Translations under genes and position numbers: made by a program
From: Trujillonella endophytica
Lineage (GTDB): Bacteria; Actinomycetota; Actinomycetes; Mycobacteriales; Geodermatophilaceae
NCBI RefSeq assembly: GCF_019799905.1
Contig: NZ_JABGCI010000001.1
Span: forward strand, 1-64,000
DNA length: 64,000 nt
Direction: 5' to 3'
In this document: piece after piece, positions 32,096 through 40,874 of the stretch
How positions within the stretch are numbered: position 1 is the stretch's first letter
Layout of the letters: each line of letters begins with the position of its first letter
The notes under the pieces: generated by a model
Told to the model about the DNA's origin: nothing
Seen by the model: only the letters and a program-made list of their open reading frames with translations
The model's database searches: none

Positions 32096-33109
32096 GTGCC
32101 GCTGACCGTCCCCGGCCTGCCGGACCTGCCGCCCGACCTCGCCGGTCCGGTCGCCGTCCAGCTGGCCAAGCCCGCCCGCAGCCTCCCGGCGGCCGGCGCG
32201 CTGCCCGGGGGCTGCGTGTACGAGCCCAAGTGGGACGGCTACCGGCTGGTCGTCGTCCGGACGGCGCGGAGCACCCGGCTGTGGTCCAAGCAGGGGCGCG
32301 ACCTCACCGACCGCTTCCCCGACGTCGCCGCCGCCGCGCTCGCCCAGCTGTCCGCCGGCACCGTCGTCGACGGCGAGGTCGTCATCTGGCACGACGACCG
32401 GCTGGACTTCGGCCTGCTGCAGAAGCGCATGGTCACCGCCCCGGGCCGGATCGCCGCCCAGGTCGCGGCAGCCCCCGCGTCCTACGTGGCGTTCGACCTG
32501 CTGGCCACCGGCGGAGCCGACCTGCGGCGGCGCACGCTGCGCCAGCGGCGCGCGGAGCTCGAGCGGCTCGCGCAGCGCTGGGCGCCGCCGCTGCAGCTGT
32601 CCCCCCTCACGGCCGATCCCGCCGAGGCGCGGCAGTGGTCCCGCGACTTCCGCGCCGCCGGGGTGGAGGGGCTGGTCGCCAAGGGCGCCGGCACCCGCTA
32701 CGCGCCCGGCCGGCGGGAGTGGGTGAAGGTCAAGTCGTGGGAGACCACGGAGGTGCTCGCCGGCGGCGTCATCGGGTCCCTGGACCGGCCGAGCCAGCTG
32801 GTCGCCGCCCGCTACCGGGACGGCGAGCTGGTCGTCGTCGGCCGCACCAGCCCGCTGACCCCCGCGGCCGCCGAGGAGCTGGCCGCCGTCCTGGTCCCCG
32901 CCGGCGCCGACCACCCGTGGCCCGACCGGATCGGCACCGGCCGCTTCGGCGGCGGCCGGCTCAGCGTCCCGCTGACCCGGGTGCGGCCCGACGTCGTCGT
33001 CGAGGTCAGCGCGGACGCCGCGCTGCAGGCGGGCGTCTTCCGGCACCCGCTGCGCTTCGTGCGCACCCGGCCGGACCTGCAGCCCGACGACGTCCCGCCG
33101 ATCGGCTGA
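32096..33109 (+). CDS. ATP-dependent DNA ligase, LigC-like
   Basis: A 337-residue ligase with the adenylation motif EPKWDGYR (catalytic Lys45), motif III YVAFDLLA, motif IV EGLVAKGAG and motif V WVKVKSW, followed by an OB-fold domain (EVLAGGVIGSLDRPSQLV, VGRTSPLTPAAAEEL). No polymerase, nuclease or Ku gene is nearby, so it is an orphan of the LigC type rather than LigD. Such ligases back up the NAD-dependent LigA in actinobacterial repair. The GTG at 32096 matches the family N-terminus. CAGGCT 7 nt upstream suggests a leaderless message. The 151 bp upstream hold no other visible signal. Confidence 0.88.
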   Translation: MPLTVPGLPDLPPDLAGPVAVQLAKPARSLPAAGALPGGCVYEPKWDGYRLVVVRTARSTRLWSKQGRDLTDRFPDVAAAALAQLSAGTVVDGEVVIWHDDRLDFGLLQKRMVTAPGRIAAQVAAAPASYVAFDLLATGGADLRRRTLRQRRAELERLAQRWAPPLQLSPLTADPAEARQWSRDFRAAGVEGLVAKGAGTRYAPGRREWVKVKSWETTEVLAGGVIGSLDRPSQLVAARYRDGELVVVGRTSPLTPAAAEELAAVLVPAGADHPWPDRIGTGRFGGGRLSVPLTRVRPDVVVEVSADAALQAGVFRHPLRFVRTRPDLQPDDVPPIG

Positions 33110-33115
33110 GCGACC

Positions 33116-33628
33116 TCAGGGGTGCTGCGGCAGCCGGCCCAGCGTCACGAGGAACCGGCGCAGCAGGCCGGCCAGCTGGGCGAGCTCGTCGTCGGTGAGC
33201 CCGGCCAGCAGGCGCCGCTCGGTCTCCAGGTGGTCGGGCAGCGCGGCGTCCAGCGCGGCCCGCCCGGCAGCGGTGAGCGTGACGACGACGCCGCGGCCGT
33301 CGGACTCGCTGCGGGTGCGGGTGATCAGCCCGCGCTCCTCCAGCCGGTCCAGCCGCTGGGTGATCGCGCCGGAGGTGACCAGCGCCGTCCGCATCAGCGC
33401 CGTCGGAGTGAGCTGGTACGGCGGCCCGGCCCGGCGCAGCGCGGCCAGCACGTCGAACGACGGCGCGTCCAGGCCGTGCCGGGCGAAGGTGGCCCGCTGC
33501 GCCAGGTGCACCTCGCGCTGCAGCTGGGTGATCCGGCCGATGATCCCCATCGGGGAGCAGTCCAGGTCCGGCCGCTCCCGCGCCCACTGCTCGAGGATCA
33601 GGTCGACGGCGTCCGCCGGTCCGCTCAC
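33116..33628 (-). CDS. MarR-family transcriptional regulator
   Basis: A 170-residue winged-helix regulator. The DNA-binding core is SFDVLAALRRAGPPYQLTPTALMRTALVTSGAITQRLDRLEERGLI, with the wing TRTRSESDGRGVVVTLTAAGRA. Helices at both ends form the dimer. The GTG at 33628 overlaps the stop of the NmrA-like gene (GTGA), so both are co-translated. The convergent ligase gene ends 6 bp away. Ligand and targets are unknown. Confidence 0.92.
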   Translation of the reverse strand: MSGPADAVDLILEQWARERPDLDCSPMGIIGRITQLQREVHLAQRATFARHGLDAPSFDVLAALRRAGPPYQLTPTALMRTALVTSGAITQRLDRLEERGLITRTRSESDGRGVVVTLTAAGRAALDAALPDHLETERRLLAGLTDDELAQLAGLLRRFLVTLGRLPQHP

Positions 33629-34461
33629 GCGCCGGCACCCAGCAGGTCGGCGAGGTGGTCGGCGTAGGTCCGCGGCGGCCGGCCCAGCAGCGCGGTGGCG
33701 ACCCGTGGGCTGCCGGTGAAACCGTGCGCCCGGTAGTGGTCGAGCATCGTCCGCCGGCACCGCGCCCGGTAGGAGACGGGCACGTCGCCCGCGGGGACGA
33801 CGTCGTCGGCGAGGACCTCGCGGCCCACCGCCTCCGCCACCAGCTCGGCCAGCCGCGGGGCGGTGAGGGGCTCGGGCCCGGCCAGCTCGAACGTGCCGCC
33901 GTCCAGCCCCTCCTCGGTGAGCAGCACGGCGGCGGCCTCCCCGACGTCGCCCAGGTCGACCAGCGACTGCGCCGTCCGCAGGCCCCAGGTGCTGCGCAGC
34001 ACGCCGGTCTCGACCGCCCGCTGCACCTCCTCGTCCAGGTTCTGCGCGTAGGCGCACGGCTGGAGCACCCGCCAGGTGACCCCCGCGGTGTCCAGCGCCT
34101 GCTCCGCGCGGTCCTTCGCCGCGTGGTGCGGCATCGCGCGGGCCTGGGGACGGAGCACCGAGTGGTAGACCACCCGGCCCACCCCGGCCCGCCGCGCCTC
34201 TCCGAACAGGGCGGCCGCGCCCTCGGCCTCGTCCGGGTCGAAGTTGGGCCAGATCAGGTACAGCGCGTCGGCCCCGGCGAGGACCGCCGACCACGAGATC
34301 GGCTGCGTCAGCTCCGCCACCACGACCTCGGCACCGAGTGCCTGCAGCTCCGGGCGGGGCCCGCGGCGCCCGACCACCGCGCGCACCGGCACGTCGCGGG
34401 CCTGCAGCGCCCTGACGACGGCGGTGCCCGTCCGGCCCCCGGCGGCCGTCACGACGATCAC
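33625..34461 (-). CDS. NmrA-like NAD(P)H-binding protein (atypical SDR)
   Basis: A 278-residue Rossmann-fold protein. The nucleotide loop is VTAAGGRTGTAVVRAL (residues 4-19), followed by VRAVVGRRG and VVYHSVLRPQARAMPHHAAK. It lacks a clear catalytic Tyr-x-x-x-Lys pair and matches the NmrA/NAD(P)H quinone reductase-like group that senses redox cofactors or reduces quinones. It is translated ahead of, and coupled to, a MarR regulator, and probably belongs to that regulator's own operon. Confidence 0.85.
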   Translation of the reverse strand: MIVVTAAGGRTGTAVVRALQARDVPVRAVVGRRGPRPELQALGAEVVVAELTQPISWSAVLAGADALYLIWPNFDPDEAEGAAALFGEARRAGVGRVVYHSVLRPQARAMPHHAAKDRAEQALDTAGVTWRVLQPCAYAQNLDEEVQRAVETGVLRSTWGLRTAQSLVDLGDVGEAAAVLLTEEGLDGGTFELAGPEPLTAPRLAELVAEAVGREVLADDVVPAGDVPVSYRARCRRTMLDHYRAHGFTGSPRVATALLGRPPRTYADHLADLLGAGA

Positions 34462-34513
34462 CGGGTCAGTCGATCAGCGCGGAGCCGCCGGATCAAGGCG
34501 ACGCGTCCGGGGC

Positions 34514-35578
34514 TCAGCCGAGCGAGGTGCTCAGCCGGACGGTCAGCCCGGGGCCGTCGGCGAGCAGGTCCACGGAGTCCCACAGCTTGCGGGCCAGCCA
34601 CAGGCCCATGCCGCCGTGGGCCAGGTCCTCGCCGTGGGCGGGCTGGTAGCCGGCCAGCGGGTCGTCGTAGCCGCGCCCGGAGTCGGTGATGGTGCAGACC
34701 AGCCGCCGGCCGTCGCCCCAGAGGCGTGCCGACACCGGCGGGCGGCCGTGCCGGAAGGCGTTGGCGGCGACCTCGCTGACCGCCAGGAGCAGGTCGTCCT
34801 GCAGCTCCCGGTCGGCGACGGCCGCGCCCAGGGCGGCACGGAGACGTCCCCGCAGCTCGGGCAGCACGGTCATGCCCTCGACCGCGAGCACCGGCGGGGT
34901 GTCCTCGACCGGGTCATGGGGCACGGGCAGCGACCGGATGAAGCTGGCCGGCTCCCGGAACCGCGGGTTGTCGTAGGTCGTGTCGCCGACGGTCAGCTGC
35001 GGGTGCGCCGCGGAGATGTGCGCGGCCACCTCGTCGTCGAGCGCCGGCCGGTCGTAGACGCACAGCACCGAGGCGGGGGCACCGGCCAGGACGGCGTTGG
35101 CCGCGGCCTCGAACCGGACGGCCTCGCGGGGGTCGACGTCGCTGTGGCCGAGGCCGGGCTCGCCCAGCACGCGCAGCCGGCCGTTGCCGGTCGCCATGGC
35201 CCGCTGCATCGCCTTGCGGGTGGCGATGAAGGCGTCGGGGCCCCGAGCGCCCAGCAGGCTGAGGCGGGAGTCGCGCTCCACGGCACCGAACCGCTCGCCG
35301 AGCTCCTCCGCGATCAGCGCGCCGACCTCCGGCAGGACCGACATGCAGACCAGGTCGCCGGCCTCCAGGCCGGCCTGGAGGAACGGCACGGTGGCGGCGA
35401 GCAGGGTCGCCGGGTCGTCGTAGAAGGCGGCCGAGTGGCCGTGGCCGGCCGCGGCCGCGGCCCAGCCGCGAGCCGGCAGCGCGGCAGTGGCCACGCCGTC
35501 CTCAGCCGTTGCGTCCACCCGTCCCTCGACACGTGCAGGGCCGGGTTCACCGGCCGACCGGAGAGCATTGTGCGGCAT
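34514..35578 (-). CDS. RsbA-type anti-sigma factor with MEDS sensory domain
   Basis: A 354-residue cytoplasmic regulator. A MEDS (DcmR-type) domain covers about residues 45-210 (HGHSAAFYDDPATLLAATVPFLQAGLEAGD). An RsbW-like HATPase covers about 225-350, with the N-box LLLAVSEVAANAFRHG, the G1 box ITDSGRGYDDP and GGMGLWLA. These proteins are thought to bind and phosphorylate partner-switch components or hold sigma factors according to a signal read by MEDS. The ATG at 35578 has a weak AGG site; later starts are possible. It is 106 bp downstream of the giant partner-switch gene on the same strand, so the two are likely partners. Confidence 0.85.
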   Translation of the reverse strand: MPHNALRSAGEPGPARVEGRVDATAEDGVATAALPARGWAAAAAGHGHSAAFYDDPATLLAATVPFLQAGLEAGDLVCMSVLPEVGALIAEELGERFGAVERDSRLSLLGARGPDAFIATRKAMQRAMATGNGRLRVLGEPGLGHSDVDPREAVRFEAAANAVLAGAPASVLCVYDRPALDDEVAAHISAAHPQLTVGDTTYDNPRFREPASFIRSLPVPHDPVEDTPPVLAVEGMTVLPELRGRLRAALGAAVADRELQDDLLLAVSEVAANAFRHGRPPVSARLWGDGRRLVCTITDSGRGYDDPLAGYQPAHGEDLAHGGMGLWLARKLWDSVDLLADGPGLTVRLSTSLG

Positions 35579-35683
35579 CGACCTGGCAGAGTCGCCAGGT
35601 GGTCCTCCTCGCCCCTGCCCGATGCGGCCGACCACGAAACCGGCCCCGTCCGCGGCGCCACCCGTCCGGAGGAGCCCTGGAGG

Positions 35684-38600
35684 TCAGTCCCCCGGCTCGA
35701 GCAGGTCGGCCGGGAGCCCCGACAGCTGCAGCACCCGCTCCGGCGCGCTGCCCGCCGCCGTCCGCACCCGCGCCCGGCCGCCGGCCCGCCGCGCGGCCGT
35801 CGCCGCCTCCAGGAGCAGGCCCACCCCGGCGCTGGCCAGGTAACCGACCGCCCGCAGGTCCAGCACCGCCTCCTCGGCCGGCTGCGCCACCGCGGCGAGC
35901 ACCTCCGGCCGCAGCCGGCTCACCGCCGCGATGTCCAGCTCGCCGGAGAGCTCCAGCAGCGGACCCGCGGGGCCGGGCCGCACTGCCAGCGCCGCCTCGT
36001 CCCCGCCGGCACACGCGGGGAGGAGCGGGTCCGGGCCGGCTCCCGGGTGCCCTCCGTCGCCCGGCGGCGGCGGGACCACCCGGAAGCGCACCTCCGTGCC
36101 GCCGCCGTCCGCCGGGCCGATGCCGACGTCGACGCCCAGCGCGCTGATCATCTCGATGCCCCGGCCGCGGAAGCCGCGGTCGGCCGGCACCGGGCGCCAC
36201 GTGCCGTCGTCGCGCACCCGGACGGCGACCGCGCCGTCGGGCTGGCGCTCCAGCGAGTACTCGCACTCCCCGGCGCGCTCGGGGCCCGGATACGCGTGCT
36301 CGACGGCGTTGGCCAGCGCCTCGCCCAGGGCCAGCTGGAGGTCGTCGACCGTGTCGGGAGGGAGCCCGGCGGACGTCGTCCAGCCGGTGACGGTGCGGCG
36401 GATCCGGGCCAGGCGGGCCGGATCGGCCGGCAGCCGCTCGTGCAGCGGCGCCGGCATGACCCGGGCGGCGATGACCGCCACGTCGTCGGGCCGGTCGTCG
36501 TCGGGCAGCACGTGGGCGAGCAGGTGCTGCACCAGCCGGCCGGGATCGGCCCCGGCGTGCCGGCGGGCGGCGTCGGTGATCCGTGCCAGGCCGGCATCGA
36601 GGGCCTCGCCCCGCCGCTCGACGAGGCCGTCGGTGTAGAGCACCAGCGTCGTGCCGGGCGCCACCGTCACCGACCCCTCGGTGTACGGCGGGCGGTCGGG
36701 CACCCCGAGCACGGAACCCGAGCCCGCGCCGTCCAGCAGCGTGACGCCCTCGCCGGTGACCAGCAGCGGCGGCGGATGACCGGCCCGTGCCCAGCGGACC
36801 CGGCCCGCGCCACGGTCCACCACCAGGCAGGCGGCGCTGGAGGCCAGCGCGCCGGGCAGCCGCGCGGCGAAGCGGTCGAGCAGCTCCAGCGCCGCCGCCG
36901 GCGGGCAGCCCTGCAGCAGCGCGGCCGACAGGGCGCTGCGCAGCTGTCCCATGACCGCGGCGGCCGAGGGGCCCTGCCCGACGACGTCCCCGACGGCGAT
37001 GGCGATGCGGCCCCCGTCGAGCTCCACGACGTCGTACCAGTCCCCGCCCGCGGAGCTGCCGACGGCGCCGGGGAGGTACTCGGCGGCCAGCGCCAGCCCC
37101 GCGAGCCGGGGCAGCTCGGTGGGCAGCAGGCTGCGCTGCAGCGTCGTGGCGATGTCCCGCTCCGCCCGGTAGAGGCGGGCCCGGTCCAGCGCCTGGGCGC
37201 ACTGCTCGGCCACCGCCAGCAGCAGGTCGCGCTCGCGGGCGGGGAAGCGGCGCGGTTCCGGGAAGCCCACGCTCAGCACGCCGAAGACGCGACCGCCGGC
37301 GGTCAGCGGCAGGGCCGCGGCGGCCCGGACCGGCGCGGAGATCACGCTGCGGGCCTGCCCGGACGTGATCCCGCCCCGCTCGTGGACGTCGTCGGGCACG
37401 TCCTCGATCCACATCGCCCGGTTCTCCACCACCGCCGTGGTGAACGCCACGGGGGTGGTCAGGGGGACCACGGCCCACGCCTCGCGGTCGGCCGGGCCGT
37501 TGCCCCCGCGGACGGCCAGGGCGACGAGGTTGCGACGGGAGGCGTCGAGCTCGTGCACGGCGCCGCGGCTCGCGCCGACCGCCAGGTCCTCCAGCGTGCG
37601 CGCCGCGAGCTCGGCGACCTGCGTCGGCGTGGTCGCCGCCGAGAACTCCGCCGTCACCCGCTGGAGCACCTCCAGCCGCCGGGCGGTGGCGCGCTCCTCG
37701 GCCAGCAGCAGGACGTTCTCGACCGCCAGCGCCGCCCGGGCGGCGAGCTCCTCGACGAGCGCGCGGTCCTCGTCGTCGTAGGGCAGGGAGTCCGGGCGCC
37801 GGGCCAGACCCAGCACGGCCAGCACGCGCCCACCGACCGAGAGCGGCACCGCCATGCCGGACCCGACCGCGAGCGTCTCGCGGAGGTCCGGGCGTTCCGG
37901 CGGCGGCCACGGCAGCCGGGGGCTCATCGCGGTCCGGCCGGTGCGCACCACGTCGGGGCCCAGACCGGAGTCGGGCGACAGGCTCGCGACGGCGGCCTCG
38001 GCGGCGGCGTCCAGGCCGGCGATCCCGGCGAAGCGCAGGCCGCCCTCCTCGCCCACGACCCGCGCGGTGCACACCTCGGCGACCCGGCGGTCGACCAGCA
38101 GCCGGGAGAGCGCGGACAGCTGCCCGTCGACGGTCCGCTCCCGGTCCAGCACCGCCCCGGCCTCGGCGAGCAGCCCGAGCCGCTCGGCCTCCCGGTGGCG
38201 CACGCTGATGTCGGTGCAGATGCCGACGTGGCCGGCGGCACCGAGGCCCGCGCCGATGGGCACCGCCCGCTCCAGCAGCCACGCGTGGGCGCCGTCGGCC
38301 CGGCGGAGCCGGAACTCGACCTCCCAGCCCCGGTCTGCCTCGGTCGCCTCGGCGACGACCTGGCGGTAGCGCTCGCGGTCGTCGGGGTGGACGCCGGCCC
38401 GCCAGCCGTCGCCGAGCTCGGCGCCGACCTCCCGGCCGGTGAAGTCGGTCCAGCCGGCGTTGACGAGGACCCGCCGCCCCTCGCGGTCGGACACCCAGAT
38501 GAGCGCCGGGGCCAGGTCGGCGATGGCGGTGAAGCGCTCCTCCGCCTCCCGCCGGGCCCGGCCCAGGTGCACGTGCGCCCCGACCCGGGCCAGCAGCTCC

Positions 38601-40813
38601 TGCGCGGCGAACGGCTTGACCAGGTAGTCGTCGGCGCCGGCCGCCAGCCCCTCGACGGCGGCCTCCTCGCCGGCGCGCGCCGACAGCAGCAGCACCGGGA
38701 CGCGGGAGGTGCGCGGGTCGGCCCGCAGCTGCGCCAGCAGGGCCATGCCGTCCAGCCGCGGCATCATCACGTCGCTGACGACCAGGTCCGGCGGGGCGGC
38801 GCGGGCGGCGTCGAGCGCCTCCTGCCCGTCGGCGACCACGGTGACCGCGTAGCGCGGGCTGAGCAGCCGCCGCAGGTAGTCGCGCATGTCGGCGTTGTCG
38901 TCGGCGACCAGGACGCGCCCCGCCGATGCCGGGGGCGCGTCCTCCGGCTCCGCCGGCGGGTCGGCCGGGTCGGCCGCGTCGGCGGGGTCGGCCGCGGGCA
39001 GCCAGCGCAGCGCCTCGGTGAGGAACGGGGTGGCGGCCCGGGAGACCACCGGCGCGTCGGGCGTGGGCGGGGCGAGCCGGTCCTCCGGCAGGTGCTCGGT
39101 GCCGGTGGGCAGGGTCACGGTGAACGTCGTCCCGACGTCGGGCGTGCTCTCCGCCGTCACCGTGCCGCCGTGCAGGCCGACGAGCTCCTTCACCATCGCC
39201 AGGCCGATGCCGCTGCCCTCGCCCGAGCGTGATCGGGCGCCGGCGACCCGGGTGAACCGCTCGAAGAGGCGGGGCAGCTCGGTGGCGGGGATGCCGGTCC
39301 CGGTGTCGGCGACGGTGAGGACGGCGCCGTCGGCCATGGCACGCAGGCGGACGGTGATGCCGCCCTCGAACGTGTGCTTGAGGGCGTTGGAGAGGAGGTT
39401 GAGGACGACCTTCTCCCACATGTCCCGGTCGACGTGCACCGGCTCGGGGAGCGGCGGGCAGTCGACCTCGTAGGTCAGCCCGGCCCGGGCGACGGCGGAG
39501 CGGAACACGCTGGCGAGCTCGGCGGTGGTGGCGGCGAGGTCGACCGGCTCGAACCGGGCCTCGATGCGGCCCGCCTGCAGCCGGGAGAAGTCGAGCAGCG
39601 TGTTGACGAGCTTGCCCAGCCGCAGGCCGTTGCGCTCGATCACCTCGAGCTCCTCGCGGACCCGCGCCGCGGAGAGGTCGGGCGCGGCGCGCAGCTCGGC
39701 GACCGGCCCCATGATCAGGGTGAGCGGGGTGCGGAACTCGTGGCTGACGTTGCTGAAGAAGTCCGTCTTCGCGCGGTCCAGCTCGGCCAGCGCCTCGGCG
39801 CGCTCGCGCTCGGCCTCGTAGCTGTCGGCGTTGACCACGCTGGTGGAGACCTGGTGGGCGACCAGGTCGAGGAAACCCTGGTAGCCGGCGTCGTACGGGC
39901 GGTGCGGGTTGAGCCCGACCACGAGGAAGCCGGTCACGTCCCCGGGCCCCTGCCCCGACGCGGTGAGGGGCACCACGACACCCCGCTCGGGCGGCTGCCG
40001 CCAGGCCCCGGTGGGCAGGTCGGGGAACCGCTCGGCGAGGCCCTCGATCAGGACGGGCTCCCCCGCGCGCAGCTCGGTCCGCAGCCGCGCGCGGCGGGGG
40101 TCCTCCGGGCCGATGACGGCGGGCAGGATCCCCTGGTCCGGGGAGATGCCGGCGGACACCCCGACGCGCGCGGTGCCGTCGTCCTCGTACAGGTAGACGG
40201 CGCTGAAGGGCAGGTCGGCGAGGTTGGCGGCCAGCTGCTCGCCGGTGGCGTCGAGGACCTCCTGGCGGGTGCGCGCCGGCGCCAGCGCGGCGGCGAGGTC
40301 GCGCAGCGTCGCCATCCGGCGCTCGCCCACGACCCGTTCGGTGGTCTCCGTGACGACGCAGAGCATCCCGGCGGTGCGGCCGTCGTCGTCGTCCAGCGGG
40401 CTGTAGGAGAAGGTGAAGTAGCTCTCCTCCGGGTAGCCGTTGCGCTCCAGGAAGAGGAGCAGGTCCTCGTCCCAGGTCGCCACGCCGGTCTCGAGCACCG
40501 ACCGGATGCGCGGCCCGATGTCGTGCCAGATCTCGGCCCAGACCTCGGCGGCCGGCCGCCCCAGCGCCCAGGGGTGCTTGGCCTGCAGCGTGTCCCGCTG
40601 GTAGGTGTCGTTGTAGAGGAACGACAGCTCCGGGCCCCAGGCCGCCCACATGGAGAACCGGGACGTGAGCATGATCCGCACGGTGTTCCGCAGCGCCGCG
40701 GGCCAGGTCTCGGGCGGACCCAGCGGGCTGCCGGACCAGTCGCGCCCGGCCATGGCCGCGCCGAGCTCGCCGCCGCCCGCGAACAGACTCCGGCGCGGGG
40801 TGTTCTCCGTCAC
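35684..40813 (-). CDS. 1,709-residue PAS-GAF hybrid histidine kinase / SpoIIE phosphatase / RsbW / STAS protein
   Basis: A very large cytoplasmic signalling protein. Domain order: PAS-like (about 20-165), GAF (175-325), HisKA with SNVSHEFRTPL and His358, HATPase (460-570; GEGSGIGLAMVKELV), receiver (632-752; VADDNAD, phospho-acceptor Asp681 in VVSDVMMPR, Lys in YLVKPF), PAS (758-872), GAF (885-1036), GAF (1046-1216), SpoIIE/PP2C phosphatase (1240-1450; GGDWYD, VGDVVGQG, LYTDGLVERRG, RPDDVAVI), RsbW-like HATPase (1460-1580; LALGEALANAVEHAYPG) and STAS (1610-1705; GYLASAGVGLL, possible phospho-Ser1661). All catalytic motifs look intact. It thus joins a two-component hybrid kinase to a complete partner switch: phosphatase, kinase and antagonist. 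The ATG at 40813 is supported by the PAS domain start. The RsbA-like gene downstream is a likely partner. Confidence 0.93.
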   Translation of the reverse strand: MTENTPRRSLFAGGGELGAAMAGRDWSGSPLGPPETWPAALRNTVRIMLTSRFSMWAAWGPELSFLYNDTYQRDTLQAKHPWALGRPAAEVWAEIWHDIGPRIRSVLETGVATWDEDLLLFLERNGYPEESYFTFSYSPLDDDDGRTAGMLCVVTETTERVVGERRMATLRDLAAALAPARTRQEVLDATGEQLAANLADLPFSAVYLYEDDGTARVGVSAGISPDQGILPAVIGPEDPRRARLRTELRAGEPVLIEGLAERFPDLPTGAWRQPPERGVVVPLTASGQGPGDVTGFLVVGLNPHRPYDAGYQGFLDLVAHQVSTSVVNADSYEAERERAEALAELDRAKTDFFSNVSHEFRTPLTLIMGPVAELRAAPDLSAARVREELEVIERNGLRLGKLVNTLLDFSRLQAGRIEARFEPVDLAATTAELASVFRSAVARAGLTYEVDCPPLPEPVHVDRDMWEKVVLNLLSNALKHTFEGGITVRLRAMADGAVLTVADTGTGIPATELPRLFERFTRVAGARSRSGEGSGIGLAMVKELVGLHGGTVTAESTPDVGTTFTVTLPTGTEHLPEDRLAPPTPDAPVVSRAATPFLTEALRWLPAADPADAADPADPPAEPEDAPPASAGRVLVADDNADMRDYLRRLLSPRYAVTVVADGQEALDAARAAPPDLVVSDVMMPRLDGMALLAQLRADPRTSRVPVLLLSARAGEEAAVEGLAAGADDYLVKPFAAQELLARVGAHVHLGRARREAEERFTAIADLAPALIWVSDREGRRVLVNAGWTDFTGREVGAELGDGWRAGVHPDDRERYRQVVAEATEADRGWEVEFRLRRADGAHAWLLERAVPIGAGLGAAGHVGICTDISVRHREAERLGLLAEAGAVLDRERTVDGQLSALSRLLVDRRVAEVCTARVVGEEGGLRFAGIAGLDAAAEAAVASLSPDSGLGPDVVRTGRTAMSPRLPWPPPERPDLRETLAVGSGMAVPLSVGGRVLAVLGLARRPDSLPYDDEDRALVEELAARAALAVENVLLLAEERATARRLEVLQRVTAEFSAATTPTQVAELAARTLEDLAVGASRGAVHELDASRRNLVALAVRGGNGPADREAWAVVPLTTPVAFTTAVVENRAMWIEDVPDDVHERGGITSGQARSVISAPVRAAAALPLTAGGRVFGVLSVGFPEPRRFPARERDLLLAVAEQCAQALDRARLYRAERDIATTLQRSLLPTELPRLAGLALAAEYLPGAVGSSAGGDWYDVVELDGGRIAIAVGDVVGQGPSAAAVMGQLRSALSAALLQGCPPAAALELLDRFAARLPGALASSAACLVVDRGAGRVRWARAGHPPPLLVTGEGVTLLDGAGSGSVLGVPDRPPYTEGSVTVAPGTTLVLYTDGLVERRGEALDAGLARITDAARRHAGADPGRLVQHLLAHVLPDDDRPDDVAVIAARVMPAPLHERLPADPARLARIRRTVTGWTTSAGLPPDTVDDLQLALGEALANAVEHAYPGPERAGECEYSLERQPDGAVAVRVRDDGTWRPVPADRGFRGRGIEMISALGVDVGIGPADGGGTEVRFRVVPPPPGDGGHPGAGPDPLLPACAGGDEAALAVRPGPAGPLLELSGELDIAAVSRLRPEVLAAVAQPAEEAVLDLRAVGYLASAGVGLLLEAATAARRAGGRARVRTAAGSAPERVLQLSGLPADLLEPGD

Positions 40814-40874
40814 CGGCTCATCACGCAGAGGATCGTAGGTCGACCGGAGGGGGACTCGCCCGGGCGACCCGGGG

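Noticed and set aside
34244..39232. A 1,662-codon open frame on the plus strand opposite the giant signalling gene
   Set aside because: High GC makes stop codons rare in the antisense frames. The translation is Arg/Gly/His-rich low complexity with no domain, and it also crosses two other real genes.
35547..40649. A 1,700-codon second frame on the same strand as the giant gene
   Set aside because: It is the +1-shifted shadow of the real frame and gives repetitive Arg/Ala/Gly/Pro sequence without domains.
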